NCBI GenBank assembly: GCA_002694855.1
Contig: NZNL01000033.1
Coordinates: forward strand, 13,287 to 19,003
Source: Gammaproteobacteria bacterium
GTDB taxonomy: Bacteria > Pseudomonadota > Gammaproteobacteria > Pseudomonadales > Pseudohongiellaceae
Length of the DNA stretch: 5,717 nt
Reading direction: 5' to 3'
Of this stretch, positions 1 to 5,717 are shown piece by piece; within the stretch, counting starts at the first letter, position 1, and each line of letters starts with the position of its first letter. Under the pieces are notes generated by a model, which ran no database searches, was not told where the DNA came from, and worked only from the letters and a program-made list of their open reading frames with translations. The position numbers and the translations under genes are program-made.

Positions 1-737
1 AGGGCTTGCTCTCTCAGAAGTTCGATAGTGGCTGACACAGCATCCAAGCGCAATGCAAGTGCATTACCCAATCCCTGTTCAGGACTATTCTTGTCTACGG
101 CTTTAACGTTCGTATTGGCAATACGGATTTCCTGTTCAATTTCCTGCAACTGATCAAGATTACTTTGCACAGAAACTCCGAGAGCTCCGATTTCATTTCG
201 TATTTCCTCGTAGTCATTCTCTTCAATACTGTCTAAAGATCGCAGCGAGAGAAGAGAATCCGATGCCTGCATGATGGCCGTATTAATTGAGAGGGAGTAA
301 TCAACATTTACGATCCTCTCCATCATTTCACGGTAGTAGCCATTCGCTTCATCGAGTGCCAATATTGATGGAGAGGGTAGATCGGTGTCTGTTGTGAAAG
401 GCTCCGTCCCAACAGCCTCAAATGGATTGGGACGGGACTGCAGAGACTGCATAGCAGAATTGAGCGAGGCCAGATTAATCCTGTTCCGCCTGTTAGCCAA
501 TGGCGTACGAATTTCGAAAACCACGCCCTGACCCAGCAAGTAATTATTTTCGATTCCCGCCAAACTTAAACCAAACAGACCGGGCCTTTGATCAAGCTTC
601 AACACTTCCTCTAGGATGCCAGAGAACATGCCAATACTGCGTTGTAGCTCCTCGAACCTGCTCTCCTGTGCGGCGGTGTTAAACGTCGTTAGCAACAAAG
701 CAATACTCGCCCCTAATAATCTATTTCGCTTAATCAT
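1..737 (-). CDS. Exported protein of unknown function, third gene of the sigma/anti-sigma operon (3' end outside window)
   Basis: The reading frame is open from an ATG at 735-737 to the left edge, giving 245 codons with no stop, so the C-terminus is missing. A good ribosome site (GGGAGA, 6 nt before the ATG) supports this start. Residues 1-23 look like a Sec signal peptide: basic MIKRNR, a hydrophobic core (LLGASIALLL), then a Thr-Ala-Ala site before Gln24. The mature part has a short segment YLLGQGVVFEIR at residues 66-77, followed by Ser/Pro-rich sequence around 115-127. A strongly acidic helical stretch at about 170-210, rich in Glu, Gln, Ile and Leu, could form a coiled coil. I do not recognise a named domain. 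It lies 19 bp after the anti-sigma gene on the same strand and is almost certainly co-transcribed with it. A periplasmic role linked to the sigma/anti-sigma pair is inferred from position only. That this is a real gene is much surer than its role. Confidence 0.85.
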   Translation of the reverse strand, partial: MIKRNRLLGASIALLLTTFNTAAQESRFEELQRSIGMFSGILEEVLKLDQRPGLFGLSLAGIENNYLLGQGVVFEIRTPLANRRNRINLASLNSAMQSLQSRPNPFEAVGTEPFTTDTDLPSPSILALDEANGYYREMMERIVNVDYSLSINTAIMQASDSLLSLRSLDSIEENDYEEIRNEIGALGVSVQSNLDQLQEIEQEIRIANTNVKAVDKNSPEQGLGNALALRLDAVSATIELLREQA

Positions 738-756
738 CGCGGTCTCCCGTACCACG

Positions 757-1437
757 TTAGCGCACGGTGCTACCCTGATAGCTGTGGAACTGAGCTAATT
801 GCTGCAACGAACGAATTGTTTCGTAATCGCTGTTTACAAGTTCTTGGTAGCCCACTCGCATGTCCTCGAGATCGCGCAGACGTTGCTGTTCAAAATATGC
901 ATATATACGATCAAGGTTTTCTACTGCAGCCTCTTGTGCTTGCTCCATTACCGTCCGCATTAATTGTACATTACCACTGTTGACCCGGTCTTCAACTTGC
1001 AATACAAGGACATCCATCTCTGCTCGCTGCTGCTGTTGGAACTCTATCAATTGGCTTTGAAGCTGCCGATCAAATGATTTCGCTCCGAAAGAGATAGAGA
1101 ATTCCTGTTCGCTGGAAACAACACTTAGGTTAAATAGGAGGGCGCAAAACATAACGAGGGAGACGGCCGTAGGTACCCATAGCCAGCGATTCCAAAATTT
1201 CGTTTCTGTTCTTCCCTGGTGATGTTCCCGTTTGAATAACTCGGTTCCTCGATCCCAATGAGGAACTCGCTGGTCCTTCCAACCTTGCATTTTGTTTTGC
1301 GCCAACAAGAAAAATTCCAATTCATTGCTACACTGTTCACACGAATAGATATGATTCTCGATTTCTTTTTTCGACAGAGGGGTCAGGTCATCCGAAAAAT
1401 ATTCTTGTAATAAATGTTGTGTCTTAGGACAGGACAT
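757..1437 (-). CDS. Membrane-anchored zinc-finger anti-sigma factor (zf-HC2 type) with periplasmic coiled coil
   Basis: This 226-residue protein most likely binds and restrains the ECF sigma factor encoded just upstream. The N-terminus carries the full set of zinc-anti-sigma ligands: Cys3, His29, Cys33 and Cys36, the last three in the order H-x3-C-x2-C (HIYSCEQC). A single hydrophobic segment at about 85-107 (WLWVPTAVSLVMFCALLF) would span the inner membrane with the zinc finger in the cytoplasm. Residues 120-218, outside the membrane, are rich in Gln, Glu, Leu and Arg and look like long helices or a coiled coil. I see no known ligand-binding or protease-site motif there. The gene starts inside the last codons of the sigma gene (14-bp overlap) with a strong GGAGGA 5 nt before its ATG, so translation is probably coupled. 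The anti-sigma role rests on the motif plus gene order and is well supported. The signal sensed is unknown. Confidence 0.88.
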   Translation of the reverse strand: MSCPKTQHLLQEYFSDDLTPLSKKEIENHIYSCEQCSNELEFFLLAQNKMQGWKDQRVPHWDRGTELFKREHHQGRTETKFWNRWLWVPTAVSLVMFCALLFNLSVVSSEQEFSISFGAKSFDRQLQSQLIEFQQQQRAEMDVLVLQVEDRVNSGNVQLMRTVMEQAQEAAVENLDRIYAYFEQQRLRDLEDMRVGYQELVNSDYETIRSLQQLAQFHSYQGSTVR

Positions 1438-2002
1438 TATTTTCCTCCGATACAGCTTTCAATTTTTTAAGAGCAGTATAAAACCGTGTTTTTACGGTAT
1501 TTGCCGAGATGTCTTGCATAACTGCTATCTCATCAAAGGTTAGGGATTGAAACACTTTAAATTCTACGACCAATCTTTGTTCTAACGATAGCCTGGCAAG
1601 CATTCTAGTGATTTTACCGTTTTGCTGTTGAGTACCCAGTTTTTCATCTGGTTCATTTCCGGTATCGCCAGGAAGAATGTCAAGAATATCGAACTCATCA
1701 TCATTTATTCTTAGCTGATTAGACAACAATCGCCGGCGTCGATTCATGTCCACCGCCTTGTTATGAGCGATACGAAAAATCCAGCTACTGAATTTTGCGT
1801 CTCCCCGAAATCGATGCAGGTTCCGGTATACTCCCAAGAACACTTCCTGCATCAGGTCCATTGCGTCAGAGCTGTTTCCTGTCAGCCTTACACTATAGTT
1901 AAAAATCTGGGTTTCGTAGCGCTTGACCAGTTTCTCCCAAGCATAAGCCGATCCGTTAAGAGCTGCTGCTATTAGCGCTTCGTCTTCATTAACCAAGCTC
2001 AT
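1424..2002 (-). CDS. ECF-subfamily (RpoE-like) RNA polymerase sigma factor
   Basis: A 192-residue, two-domain sigma factor that would direct RNA polymerase to a stress or envelope regulon. Region 2 spans about residues 22-92: the core-binding segment DLMQEVFLGVYRNLHRFR at 49-66, then the -10 recognition part FSSWIFRIAHNKAVDMNRRR at 71-90. An acidic linker follows (about 100-122). Region 4 spans about 131-185, with a helix-turn-helix around LTFDEIAVMQDISANTVKTR that would read the -35 element. Length and architecture fit ECF sigma factors; region 3 and region 1.1 are absent. Its stop overlaps the anti-sigma start, the usual arrangement for a sigma and its inhibitor. The ATG at 2000-2002 has only a weak AGGA, 10 nt away. 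A CTG immediately upstream would be 7 nt from it, and an in-frame stop lies eight codons before the ATG. The promoters it recognises cannot be read from this window with confidence. Confidence 0.92.
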   Translation of the reverse strand: MSLVNEDEALIAAALNGSAYAWEKLVKRYETQIFNYSVRLTGNSSDAMDLMQEVFLGVYRNLHRFRGDAKFSSWIFRIAHNKAVDMNRRRRLLSNQLRINDDEFDILDILPGDTGNEPDEKLGTQQQNGKITRMLARLSLEQRLVVEFKVFQSLTFDEIAVMQDISANTVKTRFYTALKKLKAVSEENNVLS

Positions 2003-2102
2003 CAGTATGCTGTCCTGTGCTATCTAACAACTGCGGCAATCGACTGATATCACTCTTGCATATCATTCAGACCGTGAAATAGTGCATTTCACAGCATACT
2101 GA
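2002..2102 (-). promoter_or_regulatory. Nested inverted repeats at the sigma-factor start: possible RNA leader structure or operator pair
   Basis: A perfect 12-bp inverted repeat is formed by TCAGTATGCTGT at 2002-2013 and ACAGCATACTGA at 2091-2102. One arm runs right up to the sigma gene and includes the A of its ATG. Inside lie two more perfect dyads: a 7-bp stem GTGAAAT/ATTTCAC at 2074-2092 with a 5-nt loop (sharing 2 bp with the outer arm), and a 6-bp stem TGATAT/ATATCA at 2045-2065 with a 9-nt loop. In the mRNA this could fold as a three-way junction that closes over the start codon and touches the weak AGGA ribosome site. The repeats are read directly. The regulatory role is inference and needs a transcript that begins upstream of 2102. 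A -10-like TAATAT at 2103-2108 would start transcription inside the first arm, in which case a DNA operator is the better reading. Confidence 0.4.
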
Positions 2103-2352
2103 ATATTAGAGCTTTAGTCGCAACAATAAGAAGGAAAGTTTGAAATAGCGTGAAGGTCAGGGTAAGTAGCTATACTGTCTCTTTAGACCAAAGAGCTCAA
2201 TTTCAGTTGTAAGAATGCTTCAGATTCGTATCGCCCGAATTAAGGCACAGGCAACTTGCGGGACTAAACCAACCCTGATTCCTGAATCCTCTTGGAAGCG
2301 ATGCTTAAATCAGCTCGCTTTTCTATGCTTAATCTGCTTTTGACACTAACAA
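2003..2352. other. 350-bp non-coding region between leuA and the sigma operon
   Basis: No convincing coding sequence is found on either strand. The part next to the sigma gene holds the nested inverted repeats described separately. Further right is a 6-bp dyad CTCTTT/AAAGAG with a 5-bp loop at 2179-2195. Near leuA a 6-bp dyad AAGCGA/TCGCTT occurs at 2296-2320. Neither dyad is followed by a clear T-run in the leuA direction, so I cannot point to an intrinsic terminator for leuA. A promoter for the sigma operon must lie in this stretch or beyond it, but no sigma-70 or ECF-type promoter stands out. The best -10-like element on the minus strand is TAATAT at 2103-2108, with only a poor TTCTTA 18 bp upstream. 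Confidence 0.6.
2301..2337. repeat. Short imperfect direct repeat downstream of leuA
   Basis: ATGCTTAAATCAGC at 2301-2314 recurs as ATGCTTAATCTGC at 2325-2337, differing by one deleted base and one substitution, with starts 24 bp apart. It lies just past the leuA stop codon. It may be a local duplication; no function is evident. Confidence 0.4.
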
Positions 2353-4080
2353 TCAAGCTGCAACTTGCTGCTCTCTTAGCAACTGGCTAGCAGCTCCCAT
2401 AAAGGCATTCAGTGATGAAGCAATAATGTCCTTGCTGATGGCTACACCGCTATAGCGCCGACTGTCACAACGAAGCTGAATATAAGTAACTGCCTCGGCG
2501 TCGGCACCTTGCCCTAGGGCGTGCTCACCATATTCCATAATTTCGAAATCAATATTTATAGCCTTTTTTAGGGCCTCGACGAAGGCGTCGAGCACTCCAT
2601 CACCTTCACCATTAATAGCTAGATCTTTACCGAAATAATTCAGATGGGCCTTAAACGTCTCTCGGCCTCCATGCTTCTCGATTGTGAAATTCTCGAGACT
2701 GAGTACTTTCTTATTATCTAGGTAGTGCCGATTAAACAACTCCCAGATCTCGTCCGGATGGATTTCCTGGCCTGTATCTTCGGTAACTCTCTGTATCACT
2801 TGGCTGAATTCGATCTGTAACCATCTTGGCAATTGAAAACCAAACTTGTTAGATAGCACGTAAGCCACACCACCCTTACCAGATTGGCTATTTACCCGGA
2901 TTACATCCTGATAGGTGCGACCAATATCACGGGGATCAATCGGCAAATATGCGATTTCCCAAGTAGTACCTTCCTCGTAAATATCGAGACACTTCTTAAT
3001 AGCGTCTTGGTGTGAACCTGAAAATGCAGTAAAAACTAGATCTCCAGAATAAGCCTGCCTCGGATGCACATCTATCTGAGTGCATTCACGCACGACCGAC
3101 ACTATGTGGTCCATATCATGCAAATCGAGCTTGGGATCAATGCCCTGACTGAACAAGTTCATAGCCATTACTACGACATCCATATTACCAGTGCGCTCGC
3201 CGTTACCCAGCAAAGTGCCTTCGACACGCTGCGCTCCCGCCATGACCGCCAGCTCAGCTGCAGCGACTGCGCAGCTACGATCATTATGAGTATGAAGACT
3301 TATGACAACTGAATCTCGATTTTTGATGTTGCGGCAAAACAATTCAATTTGATCAGCGTAAATATTGGGTGTCGCCATCTCGACGGTTGATGGCAGGTTA
3401 ATAATGCTTGGTTTGTCAGGTGTAGGCTGCCATACCTCATTTACTGCATCACACACTTCAATTGCAAAATCCACTTCGGTCCCAGTAAAACTTTCTGGTG
3501 AGTACTGAAATACCCACTCTGTTTCAGGTTGCAGTTCGGAGCACCTCTTGACCTGTTTGGCGCCGGTTACAGCTATCTCGATGATGCCTGATTTATCTGT
3601 CTTGAATACTTTCTCACGTTGGACAATTGAGGTGGAGTTATAAACATGCAGGATAGCTTTCCGAGCACCTTTGAGTGATTCAAATGTTCGTTGAATAAGT
3701 TCAGGGCGAGCTTGGGTCAGCACCTGGATAGTGACATCGTCAGGCACTTTGCCTTCTTCAATCAGACTGCGCACAAAATCGAAATCTGGTTGGGAAGCCG
3801 ACGGAAAACCGACCTCGATTTCCTTGAAGCCCACCTCCACAAGTAACTCGAACATCTTTTTCTTTTGCCCTACCGACATCGGCTCAATCAGGGCTTGATT
3901 ACCGTCGCGCAGGTCGACACTGCACCAGATTGGCGCCTTAGTGATAACCTGGTCAGGCCAACTACGATTCATGAGCCCGATTGGTTGAAACGGCTTGTAC
4001 TTGGTGTGATCGAACCGATTTTTACTCATATCTTTGCGCCCCTCCACCACATTGGGATCAAGCGTGATTACTAAGTCCAT
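2353..4080 (-). CDS. leuA: 2-isopropylmalate synthase, long (Pseudomonas/actinobacterial) form
   Basis: Condenses acetyl-CoA with 2-oxoisovalerate to give 2-isopropylmalate, the committed step of leucine synthesis, in the cytoplasm. At 575 residues it is the long LeuA form. The catalytic TIM barrel starts at DLRDGNQ (56-62), where Arg58 and Asp59 fall at the catalytic and metal positions. SLHTHND (261-267) supplies metal ligands His263 and His265, and GNGERTGN (292-299) supplies Asn299. SGSHQDAI (354-361) and NSQSGKGG (397-404) are family signatures. The C-terminal regulatory domain, the site of leucine feedback inhibition in this family, covers about 475-570. Family similarity begins only near residue 28. 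An internal ATG at 4027-4029 (Met18) would give 558 residues, close to the Pseudomonas enzyme, so the first 17 residues may be untranslated. It diverges from an Lrp-type regulator, which suggests control by amino-acid supply. No leuB, leuC or leuD is nearby. Identity is very secure; the start is not. Confidence 0.96.
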   Translation of the reverse strand: MDLVITLDPNVVEGRKDMSKNRFDHTKYKPFQPIGLMNRSWPDQVITKAPIWCSVDLRDGNQALIEPMSVGQKKKMFELLVEVGFKEIEVGFPSASQPDFDFVRSLIEEGKVPDDVTIQVLTQARPELIQRTFESLKGARKAILHVYNSTSIVQREKVFKTDKSGIIEIAVTGAKQVKRCSELQPETEWVFQYSPESFTGTEVDFAIEVCDAVNEVWQPTPDKPSIINLPSTVEMATPNIYADQIELFCRNIKNRDSVVISLHTHNDRSCAVAAAELAVMAGAQRVEGTLLGNGERTGNMDVVVMAMNLFSQGIDPKLDLHDMDHIVSVVRECTQIDVHPRQAYSGDLVFTAFSGSHQDAIKKCLDIYEEGTTWEIAYLPIDPRDIGRTYQDVIRVNSQSGKGGVAYVLSNKFGFQLPRWLQIEFSQVIQRVTEDTGQEIHPDEIWELFNRHYLDNKKVLSLENFTIEKHGGRETFKAHLNYFGKDLAINGEGDGVLDAFVEALKKAINIDFEIMEYGEHALGQGADAEAVTYIQLRCDSRRYSGVAISKDIIASSLNAFMGAASQLLREQQVAA

Positions 4081-4089
4081 TGCTCCTCC
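4039..4089 (-). promoter_or_regulatory. Two competing ribosome binding sites for leuA
   Basis: GGAGGA at 4084-4089 lies only 3 nt before the first ATG (4078-4080): strong but tight spacing. GGAGGGG at 4039-4045 lies 9 nt before the internal in-frame ATG (4027-4029). The second start matches where family homology begins; the first has the slightly more canonical core. Both could be used. Confidence 0.5.
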
Positions 4090-4231
4090 AACACCGATCC
4101 GCCGTCCTTGTGGTGCTGTTTCTTGCTATGCCCTTGTGAGGCTGCTAGTTGTACTTCCAGGTTCAGGCCCGTTTTGCCTTGCCCGTATCTTTAGCTTGAC
4201 AACTATAATGAAATCGCGATAGAGATTCTAC

Positions 4232-4285
4232 TCATATTTTCTATGAAACTGCTTAATAATTAGTTATATTAACTATATTATAGTT
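4232..4285. promoter_or_regulatory. Phased AT-rich dyads, probable Lrp-type binding region between leuA and lrp
   Basis: Three perfect 15-bp dyads are visible: TCATA-ttttc-TATGA at 4232-4246, TAGTTA-tat-TAACTA at 4261-4275, and AACTATA-t-TATAGTT at 4271-4285. Their centres (4239, 4268, 4278) are 29 and 10 bp apart, close to whole helical turns. Lrp-family proteins are known to bind 15-bp AT-rich partial dyads in arrays and wrap DNA. With an Lrp-family gene starting 65 bp to the right and leuA reading away to the left, this is a good candidate for autoregulation and leuA control. The dyads are seen; the protein that binds them is inferred. AT-rich DNA forms short dyads by chance more often than average DNA. 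Confidence 0.5.
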
Positions 4286-4293
4286 TATTATTG

Positions 4294-4322
4294 TTTAATT
4301 ATACTATTCAATTACATATTAT
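4294..4322 (+). promoter_or_regulatory. Candidate sigma-70 promoter for the Lrp-family gene
   Basis: TATTAT at 4317-4322 matches the -10 consensus in five of six positions and sits 27 bp before the ATG. The best -35 at 17-bp spacing is the weak TTTAAT at 4294-4299. An alternative is a perfect TATAAT at 4204-4209 further upstream, with TTGCCC 19 bp before it. The choice is uncertain. Confidence 0.25.
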
Positions 4323-4349
4323 TCGAGTAAATAAACATAGAGGCTTGCA

Positions 4350-4829
4350 ATGATCCTGGACAAACTAGACAAGCGCATCCTGCAACAACTGCAGAGCAAT
4401 GGTGCCATTACCAATCTAGAGTTGGCAGACAAGATAGGTCTGTCTCCCACCCCTTGTGCCCGTCGAGTAAAACAACTTGAGGAAGTCGGCATTATTGAGC
4501 ATCAAGTGACCTTACTGAATGCCTCTAAATTGGGCCTAAAGCTTACCGCTCTCATACAGATTAGTATGGATCGTCATACACCGGACCGATTCGAAGTTTT
4601 CGAAGGTAAAGTGAAAAGTTATCCCGAGGTCATCGAATGCCTTTTGATCACCGGCCAGTCCGCGGACTACCAGCTAAAAGTGGTCGTTCCTGATATGGAG
4701 TACTACCAAGAATTTTTGCTCGACAAGATTACTCGCATAGAGGGAGTATCGGATGTACATTCAAGCTTTATGTTGCGTGAAGTAGTTAACTCCACAGAAT
4801 TGCCACTAAATCATATCAAGCAAAAATAA
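4350..4829 (+). CDS. Lrp/AsnC-family transcriptional regulator
   Basis: A 159-residue DNA-binding regulator of the feast/famine family, which responds to amino acids such as leucine. The N-terminal winged helix-turn-helix covers about residues 4-60. MILDKLDKRILQQLQ opens the domain, and the recognition part LSPTPCARRVKQLEEVGII (31-49) matches the AsnC signature. The C-terminal RAM (ligand-binding and oligomerisation) domain covers about 65-145, ending in GVSDVHSSFMLREVV. Length is normal for the family. AGAGG lies 6 nt before the ATG, supporting this start. It faces away from leuA across a region rich in AT dyads, which suggests that it regulates leuA and itself. Whether it is the global Lrp or a local paralogue cannot be decided here, so no symbol is given. 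The next gene, a response regulator, converges on it after 41 bp, where I see no clear terminator hairpin. Confidence 0.93.
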   Translation: MILDKLDKRILQQLQSNGAITNLELADKIGLSPTPCARRVKQLEEVGIIEHQVTLLNASKLGLKLTALIQISMDRHTPDRFEVFEGKVKSYPEVIECLLITGQSADYQLKVVVPDMEYYQEFLLDKITRIEGVSDVHSSFMLREVVNSTELPLNHIKQK

Positions 4830-4870
4830 AACCAGAACCCGCCAAAGAAACATCTACGAGCTGCTACAAA

Positions 4871-5695
4871 TTATTCTCTGAAGAAGTGTTTCACTTTGTT
4901 CTTATACGAACGACTCATTTTCAAAGAAATGCCACCATTCAGTATGAGATGAAACTCACCGTTGATGTGGGACGAAATCTTTTCTACTCGTAGTAGGTTT
5001 ACGATAGTTGAGCGGTGCACTCGTTGGAAAATGGACGGAGCCAATCTAGCCTCCAATTCTTTCATAGTGGTCCGCATAATATGGGTCTCCCCTTTAGCAT
5101 GCACGCACATGTAGTCGCCTGCGGCATCAATCCAGTCAATGTCCTTAACTGGCACAAGGGTTAGGGTTGTACCGTCCTTGATCGCAAGCTGATCAGGCTG
5201 CTCAACGAGATCTTCACCACTTTCCAACAATACCCCAATTGCATCTGAAGATTTGCCCGTGAGACTCACTGCCAGCTCTAAAAGCTTCTGCTTTTCACCA
5301 AGTGTCTTCCGTTGTATTTTCAGTTGCTGGGCTTTGTTAATCGCTTCCTTTAGCCGATCAGATTCTACAGGTTTCAACAGGTAATCGACGGCATGGACAT
5401 TAAACGCAGCTACCGCAAACTCATCGAAAGCTGTGACGAATACAATCATGGGCATTATGTCACCCTGAATTTCCCCAATCAGCTCAAACCCGCTCATACC
5501 AGGCATCTGAATATCAAGAAATGCCAGATCGGGTTCATGCTTATTAATAGCGTCTAGGGCCTCCCTAGCATTTTGGCACTGCTCTAATATTTCTAACCCA
5601 GAAACTTCTTCTAAACGCATTGCCAAGCCTCGCCTGGCAAGTTCTTCATCATCAACAATAATGACTGTCAGTTCTTTCGAGTTAGTTTCTTTCAT
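4871..5695 (-). CDS. LytTR-family (LytR/AlgR) two-component response regulator
   Basis: This 274-residue cytoplasmic regulator has a receiver domain at about 8-128 and a LytTR DNA-binding domain at about 168-273. The receiver has the acidic pair Asp15-Asp16 (VDDEE), phosphoacceptor Asp61 (FLDIQMPGMSG), Thr88 (FVTAFDE) and Lys108 (LLKPV), so it should be phosphorylatable. A helical linker joins the two domains. In the LytTR part, IDWIDAAGDYMCVHAKG, FQRVHRSTIVNL and MSRSYKNKVKHF are typical. Both halves are intact and the length is normal. No obvious Shine-Dalgarno sequence lies in the 22 bp visible before the ATG, so it may be translationally coupled to an upstream gene beyond the right edge, where a LytS/AlgZ-type kinase would be expected. 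TAA triplets occur on the minus strand within those 22 bp and could end that gene. Targets are not deducible here. Confidence 0.93.
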   Translation of the reverse strand: MKETNSKELTVIIVDDEELARRGLAMRLEEVSGLEILEQCQNAREALDAINKHEPDLAFLDIQMPGMSGFELIGEIQGDIMPMIVFVTAFDEFAVAAFNVHAVDYLLKPVESDRLKEAINKAQQLKIQRKTLGEKQKLLELAVSLTGKSSDAIGVLLESGEDLVEQPDQLAIKDGTTLTLVPVKDIDWIDAAGDYMCVHAKGETHIMRTTMKELEARLAPSIFQRVHRSTIVNLLRVEKISSHINGEFHLILNGGISLKMSRSYKNKVKHFFRE

Positions 5696-5717
5696 AAGGA
5701 ATTAATATCGTTACTCT

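Noticed and set aside
500..798. Plus-strand ORFs of 60 codons
   Set aside because: They lie antisense to the exported-protein gene and the end of the anti-sigma gene, with no ribosome site or recognisable protein features; they are shadows.
2066..2072. GTCTGAA on the minus strand resembling an RpoE -10 element, suggesting sigma autoregulation
   Set aside because: No GGAAC-like -35 is found at about 16 bp upstream, so the half-site alone is not enough.
2296..2320. AAGCGA/TCGCTT dyad just past the leuA stop as a terminator
   Set aside because: The 6-bp stem has a 13-nt loop and no T-run in the leuA direction. The T-rich side is on the strand with no upstream gene.
3064..3312. Plus-strand 82-codon ORF inside leuA
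   Set aside because: It is fully antisense to highly conserved leuA catalytic codons and is best explained as a shadow.
4196..4209. Perfect TTGACA and perfect TATAAT on the plus strand
   Set aside because: They are only 2 bp apart, so they cannot be the -35 and -10 of one promoter. Each alone has a poor partner at 16-18 bp.
4034..4222. Plus-strand 62-codon ORF over the leuA start and promoter region
   Set aside because: It overlaps leuA codons and both leuA ribosome sites, has no ribosome site of its own, and its product resembles nothing known.
4204..4236. Ten-codon minus-strand ORF (MSRISIAISL) upstream of leuA as a possible leucine leader peptide
   Set aside because: It has no ribosome site, a single leucine codon and no attenuator-terminator after it.
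4830..4870. Possible bidirectional terminator between the convergent lrp-family and response-regulator genes
   Set aside because: I could find no stable stem-loop in the 41 bp.

Overview
The window looks like ordinary chromosome from a gammaproteobacterium of moderate GC, probably marine. This is an inference from the long Pseudomonas-type LeuA, an Lrp-family regulator divergent from it, and an ECF sigma/anti-sigma pair; no rRNA or other phylogenetic marker is present. I see no mobile element, CRISPR array, tRNA or phage gene.

Left block (1-2002, all on the minus strand). A three-gene operon reads right to left: an ECF-type sigma factor (1424-2002), a membrane zinc-finger anti-sigma factor overlapping it by 14 bp (757-1437), and, 19 bp further on, an exported protein of unknown function whose 3' end lies outside the window (1-737). 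The layout suggests that the sigma factor is held at the membrane by the anti-sigma factor, which has a long periplasmic coiled coil. The exported protein may take part in sensing or be an effector. A 350-bp non-coding stretch (2003-2352) lies upstream of the operon. Next to the sigma start codon it holds a perfect 12-bp inverted repeat enclosing two smaller dyads, which could be an RNA leader structure or an operator.

Centre (2353-4829). leuA, a long-form 2-isopropylmalate synthase (first committed step of leucine synthesis), lies on the minus strand. It is divergent from an Lrp/AsnC-family regulator on the plus strand. The 269 bp between them contain a very AT-rich core with three 15-bp perfect dyads whose centres are about 10 or 29 bp apart, a plausible Lrp-type binding region controlling both genes. 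No other leu gene is in the window. leuA has two credible start codons 17 codons apart.

Right end (4871-5695, minus strand). A complete LytTR-family response regulator converges on the lrp gene with a 41-bp gap. Its likely partner kinase would lie upstream, beyond the right edge.

I do not see a clearly new multi-gene system. The most unusual features are the structured sigma-factor leader, the phased dyads between leuA and lrp, and the unrecognised exported third gene of the sigma operon.
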